NCBI GenBank assembly: GCA_963854835.1 | Contig: OY978525.1 | Coordinates: forward strand, 57,781,855-57,845,854 | Reading direction: 5' to 3' | DNA length: 64,000 nt | From: Megamerina dolium | Lineage: Eukaryota; Arthropoda; Insecta; Diptera; Megamerinidae | Shown: positions 32,670 through 44,356 of the stretch, piece by piece | Layout: every line of letters starts with the position of its first letter | How positions within the stretch are numbered: the first letter of the stretch is position 1 | Notes under the pieces: model-generated | The model's input: the letters and a program-made list of their open reading frames with translations, nothing else | What the model was told of the DNA's origin: nothing | Database searches by the model: none | Position numbers and translations under genes: made by a program

Positions 32670-33912
32670 CTACTTTAAACTTTGCTCTTTATTCCAGGCA
32701 CATTGAATACGATACACTACGTCATTTATCTTTGCTATAATCTCATATGATCCTTCCCAATGAGTCTGTAGTTTAGGGGACAGGCCTTTCTTTCGTTGTG
32801 GATTATGAAGCATTACAAGCTCTCCTTCATAGAACCCTTTTGAATTTGCTTTCAAGTCATACCTGGCCTTCATCTTATCGCTTATCATCTGTGACCGCTC
32901 TCTGATGAACTGATGTACTTCATCCAACTGTTCCCGCTTTTCGCTAGTATAATTACCTTCGGTTGATCTCGTTGGTGTTACAACTCCAAATTTTAAATCA
33001 GCTGGCAGTCTTAACTCGTTTCCAAAAATTGCCATTGCCGGTGTAGTAGCCGTCGTATCATGTTGTGCGCATCGATATGCCATGAGGAACATTGGTATAT
33101 ACCAGTCTCTTCTGTATTTATCTATGACTTTTCTCAAATATTCTCCAAGATACGATTTAATCGTTCTACCATTCCATCAGATTGTGGATGCAAAGGTGTT
33201 GTACGAGTTTTATATATACCCAACATAAGGCACATCTCTTGGAATACAACTGATTCGAAACTACGGCCTTGGTCTGAGTGTAACTCCATCGGTACACCAA
33301 AATTAGTAACTAATTGGTTGACGAATACATCGGCAACTCTACTAGCTTCTTGATTTGGAATGGGGTATACTTCAGGCTGAAGTAATCTATAACCACCAGA
33401 ACATACTTGTTTCCTGCGTTACTTGTTGGGAATGGTCCAGCTATGTCAATAGCAATTCGCTCAAATGGACGGTATATTGGTGCATCTTACCTCTACTTTT
33501 CTTAATGGGACCTTTGGTCATTGCACATTGCTTACACTTCGAAATCCAATCAGCGACATGGTCGTGGCATCCAACCCAATAAAATCGTTTCTTTATTTTC
33601 TCGACGGTTTTGGTGATGCCCAAATGCCCGTTACTGAAAGCATTGTGATACTCAGATATCACTTCATTTATTCTTGCCTTGGGTACCACTAGAAGATCAT
33701 TAGTGATTTTCCCATCTTCACTTTCCCATGCTCGGAATAAACATCCGTCTCGTAAGTGAAGGCTTTACCACTGCACTGCGCCCAGTATGTCCTTGCTATT
33801 GGGCTCTCATTAGCAATTTCTTGCCAATCTGAAGGTACGCCCTTCTCCTTGTACTCCATAATCTTTACGAGATCTGGGTCATTCCGCTGATCTTCTTGCA
33901 CTCGTTCGGTGG
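32670..33912 (-). pseudogene. Integrase remnant of unit B
   Basis: It has the same lesions as unit A above 33060 (frame change near 33775, deletion near 33470), but its C-terminal part (33137-32670) stays open and reads GNELRLPADLKFGVVTPTRST like the 35-36-kb copy. The DV of WDVHIPMF is lost (WYIPMF). It is inactive. Confidence 0.85.
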
Positions 33913-33913
33913 T

Positions 33914-34606
33914 TCATGACTCCTCCGGCAATATATTCGTAAGTCGTAGGTTAACAATATGATTCTGGCTTCTTACCCGAGAACAATGCTTACTATCCAC
34001 GGTGCAAGTACGACGAGATCGAGTATCAGCTTTACTACTATGACTAACATCACGAGCTTCGTTTCGTTGTCCTGGTGAATTCGATTTTTGTCGTTTGCGT
34101 CGTAGACAGCAAGTACGCGCCATATGCCCTCTTTTGTCGCATATGACGAACTTACTGGCAAATTTATTTTTCCGTTGATTCCTTGTTATTCCTTCAGGCT
34201 TTATATTCGGCTCTGTGCCTTTGTCATTAATAGCTCCGAAAATTTCGTGAAATCTGAAATCAATTCCTTTTTGTGGATTCTCGATGTCGTGTTCTTGGCG
34301 AGCCGAATGTTCTTGAAGCTTATAGTCACTTGTTTTCTGGAATTCTCCGAAGGCATTTTCTTGGCAAGACGCATTTTCTTGTAGCTGTTGTTGCTGCTGT
34401 AGCATAATGATTTTCATAAATTCCTTGAGCTGACCACACGAATCTATCTTGCTCTCTTCCTCAGCGTACATGACAGCATGTATCTCGGCTTCCTCAAAGA
34501 ACTCATGTTCTTCCACATTAATACACTTAGCCTCCATGGCTGGCCTTAGCCAACATTTCCGGTTTTTCACCTGATGATGATAGATCCATCTCTACCAACA
34601 GCTTTT
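33914..34606 (-). pseudogene. Gag remnant of unit B
   Basis: Near-identical to the unit A gag: shifted N-terminal frame, Gln run, no capsid core, one damaged knuckle, then the CTVDSKHCSRV junction and a TGA near 33913. Three residue differences from unit A were seen in 218. Confidence 0.85.
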
Positions 34607-34672
34607 TAAGCTGGTCCACTTTTGATTTGTCAAATTTCACAATCTTAACTGAATCCCACTTCTAAAACTAAT

Positions 34673-34832
34673 TGTTACGTTTTTATTTTGTGAACGTGTA
34701 ATTCTATTTAAATTACCTTGTTCGATCACTGGATTCTGTCAATAATAATTACAACGCTTATTTTGTATAACTATATACAGCAACAATTTATTTAATCAAC
34801 TCTTAATTTACAATATGAATTGCATATTCTAC
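34673..34832 (-). repeat. Partial 5' LTR of unit B
   Basis: Copy of 31987-32146 with one or two substitutions. Confidence 0.8.
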
Positions 34833-34836
34833 ATAT

Positions 34837-35274
34837 TGTTACGTTTTTATTCTGTTAGCGTTTAATTCTATTTGAATTACCTCGTTCGATCACTGGATTC
34901 TGTTAATAATAACTGCAACACTTATTTTATACAACTATATACAGCAACAATTTATTTAATAATCTCTATATACAATCAACTCTGCTTATAATCAACTATT
35001 TACAATAACACTTAAATGTACTTGCAACTTTTGCCTCTGTATAGATGTTTCAGCAATCACGTTCGGGATCAAATTGATTCTTACTTCTCAACACTGGCTC
35101 TATTTATACTCTGTTGGCAACACCTCAGAATCTTCCTTTATCGAGATTCTTCTCTTCCTTTCTCGTTGGCTTGTTCTGGTTATCGCTTATTTCTTTTTGT
35201 TGACATTCATGTCGATGCTGCCAATAGTGTCAGTCACAATAGTGATGAGTAACCAACTATCGATTCTCGTTACA
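34837..35274 (-). repeat. Outer 3' LTR of the C/D compound
   Basis: 438 bp, preceded by target ATAT. Confidence 0.9.
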
Positions 35275-35312
35275 CTGCCCTCCTCTTAACCTTGTTCGTC
35301 CCGAACAAGTTT

Positions 35313-36395
35313 TTATACTTCCCCTCGATATGGCGCAAGTCGCTCCAAGTGCACTACTTTAAACTTTGCTCTTTTATTCCAGGCACGTTGAATACGATAC
35401 ACTACGTCATTTATCTTTGCTATAATCTCATATGATCTTTCCCAATGAGTCTGTAGTTTAGGGGACAGGCCTTTCTTTCGTTGTGGATTATGAAGCATTA
35501 CAAGCTCTCCTTCATAGAACCCTTTTGAATTTGCTTTCAAGTCATACCTGGCCTTCATCTTATCGCTTATCATCTGCGACCGCTCTCTGATGAACTGATG
35601 TACTTCATCCAACTGTTCCCGATTTTCGCTAGTATAATTACCTTCGGTTGATCTCGTTGGTGTTACAACTCCAAATTTTAAATCAGCTGGCAGTCTTAAC
35701 TCGTTTCCAAAAATTGCCATTGCCGGTGTAGTAGCCGTCGTATCATGTTGTGCGCATCGATATGCCATGAGGAACATTGGTATATGTACATCCCAGTCTC
35801 TTTGGTATTTATCTACGACTTTTCTCAAATATTCCTCCAAGGTACGGTTAAATCGTTCTACCATGCCATCAGATTGTGGATGCAAAGGTGTTGTACGAGT
35901 TTTATATATACCCAGCATACCGCATATCTCTTGGAATACAACTGATTCGAAATTTCGACCTTGGTCTGAGTGTAACTCCATCGGTACACCAAAACGAGTA
36001 ACCCATTGGTTGACGAATACATCCTCAACTGTACTAGCTTCCTGATTTGGAATGGGGTATACTTCAGGCCATTTACTGAAGGAATCTATAACCACCAGAA
36101 CATACTTGTTTCCTGCGTTGCTTATTGGAAATGGCCCAGCTATGTCCATAGCAATTCGCTCAAATGGAGCACCCACGGTGTATTGGTGCATCTTACCTCG
36201 ACTTTTCTTAGTGGGACTTTTGGCCATTGCACATTGCTTACACTTCCGAATCCAATCAGCGACATGGTCATGACATCCAACCCAATAAAATCGGTTCTTT
36301 ATTTTCTGGACGGTTTTGGTGATTCCCAAATGCCCTCCACTGGAGGCATTGTGATACTCAGCTATCACTTCATTTATTCTCGCTTTGGGTACCAC
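35313..36395 (-). pseudogene. pol: Unit C integrase (uninterrupted 360 codons)
   Basis: This is a clean frame with the zinc motif (EYHNASSGGHLG ... CKQC), catalytic residues in MDIAGP, HSDQGRN and MVERFNRTL, and a GPY/F-like end in which WEGPYEII has become WERSYEII. Integrase inserts the cDNA. The frame is separated from the upstream pol by a one-base insertion near 36490 (GCCTTGTGC against GCCTTTGC), so it is not translated as part of Pol without a shift. Spacing to the LTR and the CTTGTTCG hairpin are conserved. Confidence 0.9.
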
Positions 36396-36423
36396 TAGAA
36401 GATCATTAGTGATTTTTCCATCC

Positions 36424-38690
36424 TCACTTTCCCATGCTCGGAATAAACATCCGTCTCGTAAGTGCAGGCTTTGCCACTGCGCCCAGTATGCCTTGTGCTA
36501 TTGGACTCTCATTAGCCATTTCTTGCCAATCTGGACGAATGCCCTGCTCCTTGTATTCCATAATCTTTAGGAGATCTGGGTCGTTCCGCTGATCTTCTTG
36601 CACTCGTTCGGTGGTCCATGACTCCTCCGGCAATATATTCGTAAGTCGTATGTCGACAATGTGCTCCTTGCTTTCCACTCGAGAACAATGTTTACATTCC
36701 ATTTTGCAAGGACTTCGAGATAGAGCATCCGCGTTGCCGTGATGTCCTCCTTTACGATGTTCGATGGTAAAATCATAACTCTGCAGCCTTTCAATCCAGC
36801 GCGCCAATTGTCCTTCTGGGTTTTTAAATTGTAATAACCACCTTAGCGCTGCGTGGTCAGTTCGTAGTTGAAATGACTGACCGTACAAGTATTTATGGAA
36901 ATACTTTACACATTCCAATATTGCGAGCAACTCTCTTCGAGTGACACAGTAGTTTCTTTCTGGCTTCGACAGGATTTTACTGTAGTATGCTATTACTTTT
37001 TCTTGCCCATCTATGATCTGAGAGAGCACACCACCTATTCCATAGCCACTCGCATCTGTGTCCAACACAAACTTTTGACCAGGTACTGGATACGCTAATA
37101 TTGGTGCTGAACAGAGTTTTTCTTTGAGCTGTTCGAATGCTTTCTGTTGGTCCTCGCCCCACACAAATGGTTTGTTCTTTCTTGTCAACTCATGCAGACT
37201 GCTGGCGATGTTTGCAAATCCAGGAAAAAATCGTCTATAGTAGGTACATAAGCCTAGGAAGCTTCTTAGCTCGTGAAGATTCGACGGAATAGGCCATTCT
37301 TGAACTGCTGCTACTTTCTCCTCGTCGGTATGTACCCCTTCTGTTGTTACTTTATGACCAAGATATTTAACTTCTTGCCTGAAGAGTGAACACTTTTTCA
37401 TATTCAGTTTAAGCCCTGCTGATTGTATACGCTCAAATACTTCTTTCAACTTTTCCAGGTGGTCGTTAAAATCTTTTCCCATCACAATAATGTCATCGAG
37501 GTACACCAAGCACGTTTTCCAGTGTAGTCCTCTGAGTACACGCTCCATCAAACGTTCGAAAGTAGCTGGCGCATTGCATAAACCAAATGGCATGACTGTA
37601 AATTGCCATAGACCATCGCCAATACTAAAAGCTGTTTTCTCTTTGTCTTCCTTACCAAGTTCTACTTGCCAGTAGCCACTTTGCAAATCAAGAGTTGAGA
37701 ACCACTTCGAACCAGATAGTGTGTCCAGAGTGTCATCGATTCTTGGCAGTGGATAGCTATCTTTTTTCGTAATATCATTTAGCTTTCTGTAATCCACACA
37801 GAATCGAGTACTTCCATCCTTCTTCTTTACCAGCACAACTGGTGAACTCCATGGACTCGCTGATGGTTCAATAACACCTTGTTTCTGCATATCGGAAATC
37901 AGCTTAATGGCTTCGTCTCTTTTGGCCAATGGAACTCGTCGTGGTGTTTGACGAATTGGTCTAGAATCACCGGTGTCAATGTGATGCTTCACGATGGTTG
38001 TTCGTCCTCCAGTTTTTCCATTTGAAGAAAAGATTGAACTGTAATTCTCCAATTGTTGTAAAGCCTTTTCTTTTTGCTGTTTGGTAAGCACACCTGCCCA
38101 TTCCTCCATTTGTGCTTTTATTTCCGCCCTGACAGTTCCTGATCTTCCACTTTTTATCGACGAACCCTTTTCGCAGTCTACCACGGCAGTAACTTCCTGG
38201 CAATGACCAATCACCATTCCTTTCTTTACAACTGTAGATGTATTAGTTGGATTTAATATTCGCACCGGTACTATTCCATTTTCTTTAGGTTCTACTAACG
38301 TCCTACCAAGTATGATGTTTTTATTTTGTATTTCTTTATCTGCTTCCACCACCCACAACTTGCCTGTCCCATCATCCACATTCATCTGTGCCCATATCAC
38401 CGCTTCTGATTTTGCTGGAACCTCTTGGCGTTGACATGCCAGTACTCGTTTGATGTTCCCACTACGCTTGTAACCGATGTTCAATGGTAGTTCGACATTT
38501 GCATAGCGCAGTATCCGTTGATTTAAATCTAACGTAAATCCGTTGTCAATCATAAAATCAACACCAATTATTACGTCATCGATGATGTCAGCCACAATGA
38601 ATTCATGTTCCCACGTGTAATTTCCAATAGATACTCGTTTCTTTATCTTGCCCAGAATTTGTGCATCCTCACCCGTTGCTGTACGCAATT
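36424..38690 (-). pseudogene. pol: Unit C protease end, reverse transcriptase and RNase H (754 codons)
   Basis: The frame starts inside the protease (LRTATGEDAQIL), after its DTG site has been deleted. It then runs unbroken through the linker, reverse transcriptase (SPVVLVKKKDGSTRFCVDYRKL, VYLDDIIVMGK), RNase H (FVLDTDASGYG, TDHAALRWLL) and the start of integrase, until the frameshift near 36490. The catalytic residues of both enzymes are present. It is the best-preserved polymerase of the family in this window, but it lacks gag, protease start, primer site and 5' LTR. Confidence 0.92.
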
Positions 38691-39012
38691 TATTTTATAA
38701 TCTCTATGTAAAATCAAGTCTGCTTGCATTCAACTATTTACAATAACACTTAAATGTACTTGCAACTTTTGCCTCTGTATCGATGTTTCAGCAATCACGT
38801 TCGGGATAAAATTGATTCTCACTCTTCAACACTGGCTCTATTTATACTCTGTTGGCAATACCCCAGAATCTTCCTTTATCGAGATTCTTCTCTTCCTTTC
38901 TCGTTGGCTTGTTCTGGTTATCGTTTATTTCTTTTTGTTGACATTCGTTTCGATGCTGCCAATAGTGTCAGTCACAATAGTGATGAGTAACCAACTGTCG
39001 ATACTCGTTACA
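38686..39012 (-). repeat. Truncated middle LTR between units C and D
   Basis: It lacks about 110 bp of the R/U5 end. The join to unit C protease is at CAATTT (38686-38691), a short word shared by both partners. Confidence 0.88.
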
Positions 39013-39050
39013 CTGCCCTCCTCTTAACCTTGTTCGTCCCGAACAAGTTT

Positions 39051-41520
39051 TTATACTTCCCCTCGATATGGCGCAAGTCGCTCCAAGTGCACTACTTTAA
39101 ACTTTGCTCTTTTATTCCAGGCACGTTGAATACAATACACTACGTCATTTATCTTTGCTATAATCTCATATGGGCCTTCCCAATGAGTCTGTAGTTTAGG
39201 AGACAGGCCTTTCTTTCGTTGTGGATTATGAAGCATTACAAGCTCTCCTTCATAGAACCCTTTTGAATTTGCTTTCAAGTCATACCTGGCCTTCATCTTA
39301 TCGCTTATCATCTGCGACCGCTCTCTGATGAACTGATGTACTTCATCCAACTGTTCCCGCTTTTCGCTAGTATAATTACCTTCGGTTGATCTCGTTGGTG
39401 TTGCAACTCCAAATTTTAACTCAGCTGGCAGTCTAAACTCGTTTCCAAAAAATTGCCATTGCCGGTGTAGTAGCCGTCGTATCATGTTGTGCGCATCGAT
39501 ATGCCATGAGGAACATTGGTATATGTACATCCCAGTCTCTTTGGTATTTATCTACGACTTTTCTCAAATATTCCTCCAAGGTACGGTTAAATCGTTCTAC
39601 CATGCCATCAGATTGTGGATGCAAAAGTGTTGTACGAGTTTTATATATACCCAGCATACGGCATATCTCTTGGAATACAACTGATTCGAAATTTCGACCT
39701 TGGTCTGAGTGTAACTCCATCGGTACACCAAAACGAGTAACCCATTGGTTGACGAATACATCCGCAACTGTACTAGCTTCCTGATTTGGAATGGGGTATA
39801 CTTCAGGCCATTTACTGAAGGAATCTATAACCACCAGAACATACTTGTTTCCTGCGTTGCTTATTGGAAATGGCCCAGCTATGTCCATAGCAATTCGCTC
39901 AAATGGAGCACCCACGGTGTATTGGTGCATCTTACCTCGACTTTTCTTAGTGGGACCTTTGGCCATTGCACATTGCTTACACTTCCGAATCCAATCAGCG
40001 ACATGGTCATGACATCCAACCCAATAAAATCGGTTCTTTATTTTCTGGACGGTTTTGGTGATTCCCAAATGCCCTCCACTGGAGGCATTGTGATACTCAG
40101 CTATCGCCTCATTTATTCTTGCCTTGGGTACCACTAGACGATCATTAGTGATTTTTCCATCTTCACTTTCCCAAGCTCGGAATAAATATCCGTCTCGTAA
40201 GTGCAGGCTTTGCCACTGCGCCCAGTGAGCCTTTGCTATTGGACTCTCATTAGCCATTTCTTGCCAATCTGGACGTATGCCCTGCTCCTTGTATTCCATA
40301 ATCTTTACGAGATCTGGGTCATTCCGCTGATCTTCTTGCACTCGTTCGGTGGTCCATGACTCCTCCGGCAATATATTCGTAAGTCGTATGTCGACAATGT
40401 GCTCCTTGCTTTCCACTCGAGAACAATGTTTACATTCCATTTTGCAAGGACGACGAGATAGACCATCCACGTTGCCGTGATGTCCTCCTTTTCGATGTTC
40501 GATGGTAAAATGATAACTCTGCAGCCTTTCAATCCAGCGCGCCAATTGTCCTTCTGGGTTTTTAAATTGTAATAACCACCTTAGCGCTGCGTGGTCAGTT
40601 CGTAGTTGAAATAACTGACCGTACAAGTATTTATGGAAATATTTTACACATTCCAATATTGCGAGCAACTCTCTTCGAGTGACACAGTAGTTTCTTTCTG
40701 GCTTCGACAGGATTTTACTGTAGTATGCTATTACTTTTTCTTGCCCATCTATGATCTGAGAGAGCACACCACCTATTCCATAGCCACTAGCATCTGTGTC
40801 CAACACAAACTTTTGACCAGGTACTGGATACGCTAATACTGGTGCTGAACAGAGTCTTTCTTTCAGCTGTTCGAATGCTTTCTGTTGTTCCTCGCCCCAC
40901 AGAATTGGTTTGTTCTTTCTTGTTAACTCATGCAGACTGCTGGCGATGTTTGCAAATCCAGGAACAAATCGTCTATAGTAGGTGCTTAAGCCTAGGAAGC
41001 TTCTTAACTCGTGAAGATTCGATGGAATAGGCCATTCTTGTACTGCTGCTACTTTCTCCTCGTCGGTATGTACCCCTTCTGTTGTTACTTTATGACAAAG
41101 ATATTTAACTTCTCGCCTGAAGAGTGAACACTTTTTCATATTCAGCTTAAGCCCTGCTGATTGTATACGCTCAAATACTTCTTTCAACTTTTCCAGGTGG
41201 TCGTTAAAATCTTTTCCCATCACGAGAATGTCATCGAGGTACACCAAGCACGTTTTCCAGTGTAGTCCTCTGAGTACACGCATTGCATAAACCAAATGGC
41301 ATGATTGTAAATTGCCATAGACCATCGCCAATACTGAAAGCTGTTTTCTCTTTGTCCTCCTTACCAAGTTCCACTTGCCAGTAGCCACTTTGCAAATCAA
41401 GAGTTGAGAACCACTTCGAACCAGATAGTGTGTCCAGAGTGTCATCGATTCTTGGCAGTGGATAGCTGTCTTTTTTTGTAATATCATTCAGCTTTCTGTA
41501 ATCAACACAGAATCAAGTAC
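39051..41520 (-). pseudogene. pol: Unit D reverse transcriptase, RNase H and integrase, frameshifted
   Basis: The main frame (about 41280-39433) carries LVYLDDILVMGK, LDTDASGYG and all integrase residues. Lesions: two stops near 41510 (K-D-stop-S-T-stop-F where sisters read KDGSTRF), a 29-bp deletion near 41282 that removes part of the CNAPATFE segment and shifts frame, and an extra A near 39450 that puts the last 130 codons (39530-39051) in another frame. The C-terminal variants AELKFGVATP match unit A. Confidence 0.9.
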
Positions 41521-41521
41521 T

Positions 41522-42592
41522 TCAATCCTTCTTCTTTACCAGCACAACTGGTGAACTCCATGGACTCGCTGATGGTTCAATAACACCTTGTTTCTGCATA
41601 TCGGAAATCAGCTTAATGGCTTCGTCTCTTTTGGCCAATGGAACTCGTCGTGGTGTTTGACGAATTGGTCTAGAATGACCGGTGTCAATGTGATGCTTCA
41701 CGATGGTTGTTCGTCCTTCAATTTTTCCATTTGAAGAAAAGATTGAACTGTACTTCTCCAACAGTTGCAAAGCCTTTTCTTTTTGCTGGTTGGTAAGAAC
41801 ACCTGCCCATTCTTCCATCTGCGCTTTTAATTCCGCTCTATCAGTTCCTGATCTTCCACTTTTCATCGACGAACCCTTTTCGCAGTCTACTACGGCAGTA
41901 ACTTCCTGGCAATGACCAATAACCATTCCTTTCTTCAACTCTGTAGATGTATTAGTTGGAATTAATATTCGCACAGGTACTATTCCATTTTCTTTAGGTT
42001 CCACTAACGTCCTACCAAGTATGATGTTTTTATTTTGTATTTCTTTATCTGCTTCCACTAACCACAACTTGCCTGTTCCATCATCCACATTTATCTGTGC
42101 CCAAATCACCGCTTCTGATTTTGCTGAAACCTCTTGGCGTTGACATGCCAGTACTCGTTTGATGTTACCACCACGCTTGTAACCGATGTTCAATGGTAAC
42201 TCGACATTTGCATAGCGTAGTATCCGTTGATTTAAATCTAACGTAAACCCATTGTCAAACATAAAATCAACACCAATTATTACGTCATCGATGATGTCGT
42301 AACAATTTCCAATAGATACTCGCTTCTTTATCCTACCCAGAATTTGTGCATCCTCACCCGTTGCTGTACGCAATTTTATTCTCATTAAAGGCTCAAACCT
42401 CTTTACCAAATCGCTCTTGATTATAGAATGTGATGCACCAGTATCCAGGGTTAACATGAATTCCATATTGTCCAATTTCCCATCAATAGTCAAGCTATTT
42501 GGCACACGCTGCAGTTGTGAAATGTGAATGGTGGGTCTTGCCACTGTAGGAGTCAGTTCACGCCCCGCTGAACTGACTCGATTTAGTTTAAC
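41522..42592 (-). pseudogene. pol: Unit D start of Pol: protease and first part of reverse transcriptase
   Basis: Pol enters through the slippery site at 42592-42586 and reads VSSAGRELTPTVARPTIHISQLQRV, then protease with LTLDTGASHSII, linker, and reverse transcriptase to KKD, where stops begin. A small deletion removes TWEHEFIVAD-type residues near 42300. Here the pol frame is open from the slip site onward, whereas copy 1 has a TGA in this stretch, which supports the frameshift model. Confidence 0.88.
42550..42592 (-). promoter_or_regulatory. Putative -1 frameshift signal, second copy
   Basis: On the minus strand GTTAAAC (42592-42586) is followed by TAA and a 6-nt spacer, then the same 11-bp stem (42579-42569 with 42560-42550) and 8-nt loop as in copy 1, without a change. 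Confidence 0.7.
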
Positions 42593-43885
42593 GATGGATT
42601 TGTGTTAGTGGAGCGATCACTATCCACCTTATTCTCCTTATTTTGTCTTCCTGGAGAATTCGATCTTGATCGCTTTCGTCGCATATGAAGCACTTACCAG
42701 TAAACTTGTTTTCGCGTCGACCTGTTGTTCTTCCTTCAGGCTGAACTACTGATTTTACTGCCTGACACACTGCTTCAACCAGATCTGTTGTATCTGTTTC
42801 TAATTAGCGTACCCGTGGCATTGGTCGACACATTAAACTGGCGGCTGCATACGTCAAGGCACTACTGACTGTTTCGGCATATGTATTCCTGGGTGACATG
42901 ACTAGGGCACGCTTTGTCTCTCCATCACGTATGCCATTTATGAATGCCTCTATTTTTATTTTTTCGACAAACTCTTCCGAATTACCGGAGAACGCTAGAT
43001 GACATAAGCGCTCAATATCGGAAGCGAATTCCTGAAGGCTCTCAGTACTCCGTTGCACTCGCGATCTATATTTCTATATTTTTTCTGTCTTGTCGCTATC
43101 ATCCCATTGATTCTTCGAAGCGGTTGTCTCGAATTGAAGCTTGAAGATATTGAATGGCGTGCTTCCGTCAAATGTTGGTGGCTTTAGTTTGATTGTGCTT
43201 GAATCTCGAATCACTGATGTGGCTGGTCCATTTATTTTTAGTTGGTTGAGATCGTGCTGTAATTTTTCGAACTTATCTTCCATATCATCTACATGTTTCT
43301 TCAGATCTGTAACCTTTTCATTAATGCCTCTGGAAATTTCATCTACATGTTCTTTAATTCTGTAACTTTCTCATTAATAGCCCCAGAAATTTTTTGAAGT
43401 TTGTAGTTAATTGTCTTCTGGAATTCTCCAATGAAGTTTTCTTGGCGAGACGAACCTTCTTAAATTTCCATACGAAATTCAGCCGAATGTTCTTGAAGCT
43501 TGGAATCAATTGTTTTCTGGAACTCTCCCATAGCGTTTTCTTGACGTACCGAATGTTCTTGAAACTTGGAGTCAATTGTTTTCTGGAATTCTTCCATAGC
43601 GTTTTCTTGGCGAGACGCATTTTCTTGTAGCTGTTGTTGCATCATGGTTTTCATAAATTCCATGAGTTGACCACTCGAATCTATTTTGCTCTCTTCCTCA
43701 GCGTGCACGACTGCTTGTATATCGGCTTCCTCGAAGAACTCATGTTCTTCTACATTAATTCCCTTAGCCTTCATAGCTTGCCTCAGCCTCACCAGCAGTT
43801 CCGCCTTTGCACCTGATGACGATAGATTCATCTCTACCAACAGCTTTTTAAGGTGGTCCATTTTTAGTTGGTCAATTTTTACCAT
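42586..43885 (-). pseudogene. gag: Unit D Gag, broken
   Basis: The start MVKIDQLKMDHLKKLLVEMNLSSSGAKAEL (read in short pieces) keeps the SAP-like motif. Next is an expanded run of about 20-residue repeats (ENAMGEFQKTIDSKLQEHS type, about 43640-43450), longer than in the other copies. Frame changes near 43440 and 43330, a deletion near 43070, a stop near 42803 and a partly deleted knuckle near 42680 (CFICDESD) follow. Capsid pieces (KPPTFDG, FASDIERLCHLAF) are recognisable. Confidence 0.88.
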
Positions 43886-43893
43886 CTTTACAG

Positions 43894-43913
43894 AATCCCA
43901 CTTCTGACACCAA
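43894..43913 (-). promoter_or_regulatory. tRNA-Leu primer-binding site of unit D
   Basis: Minus strand TGGTGTCAGAAGTGGGAT, identical to copy 1, two nucleotides inside the LTR. Confidence 0.8.
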
Positions 43914-43914
43914 T

Positions 43915-44352
43915 TGTTACGTTTTTCTTCTGTGAGCGTTTAATTCTATTTGAATTACCTTGTTCAATCACTGGATTCTGTTAATAATAACTGCAACACT
44001 TATTTTATACAACTATATACAGCAACAATTTATTTTATAATCTCTATGTGCAATCAACTCTGCTTACAGTCAACTATTTACAATAACACTTAAATGTACT
44101 TGCAACTTTTGCCTCTTTATCGATGTTTCAGAAATCACGTTTGGGATCAAATTGATTCTCACTTCTCAACACTGGCTCTATTTATACTCTGTTGGCAACG
44201 CCCCAGAATCTTCCTTTATCGAGATTCTTCTCTTCCTTTCTCGTTGGCTTGTTCTGGTTATTGCTTATTTCTTTTTGTTGACATTCGTTTCGATGCTGCC
44301 AATAGTGTCAGTCACAATAGTGATGAGTAACCAACTATCGATACTCGTTACA
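43915..44352 (-). repeat. Outer 5' LTR of the C/D compound
   Basis: 438 bp, TGTTACG on the plus strand to CTCGTTACA, followed by target ATAT. Confidence 0.9.
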
Positions 44353-44356
44353 ATAT

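Larger units (their letters stand above)
32151..34836 (-). mobile_element. Gypsy Gag-integrase unit B: tandem copy of A, 2,686 bp
   Basis: This unit spans LTR, integrase, gag, partial LTR and ATAT, and equals the sequence from about 29.9 to 32.6 kb at a constant offset of 2,686. A and B differ by scattered substitutions (for example Val/Met, Thr/Ala and Lys/Arg in gag) and by the 3' integrase patch, so it is not simply a duplicated read. The LTR at its left is full-length, and its last bases switch from TACACTGCCC type to the TACTCTTAACCC type of unit A. Confidence 0.9.
34837..44352 (-). mobile_element. Tandem Gypsy compound: LTR, unit C, partial LTR, unit D, LTR
   Basis: Full 438-bp LTRs lie at both outer ends and a partial LTR between the units. 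Only the outer ends are flanked by ATAT (34833-34836 and 44353-44356), so the compound behaves as a single insertion. Unit C lacks its 5' LTR, gag and the protease start; unit D has a degraded gag and pol. Both are the autonomous type with reverse transcriptase. Confidence 0.88.

Noticed and set aside
29640..44352. Whole stack as a pure assembly artefact
   Set aside because: Tandem units differ by substitutions, breakpoints and distinct lesions, and outer ends carry proper ATAT duplications. The 2,686-bp duplication still deserves long-read confirmation.
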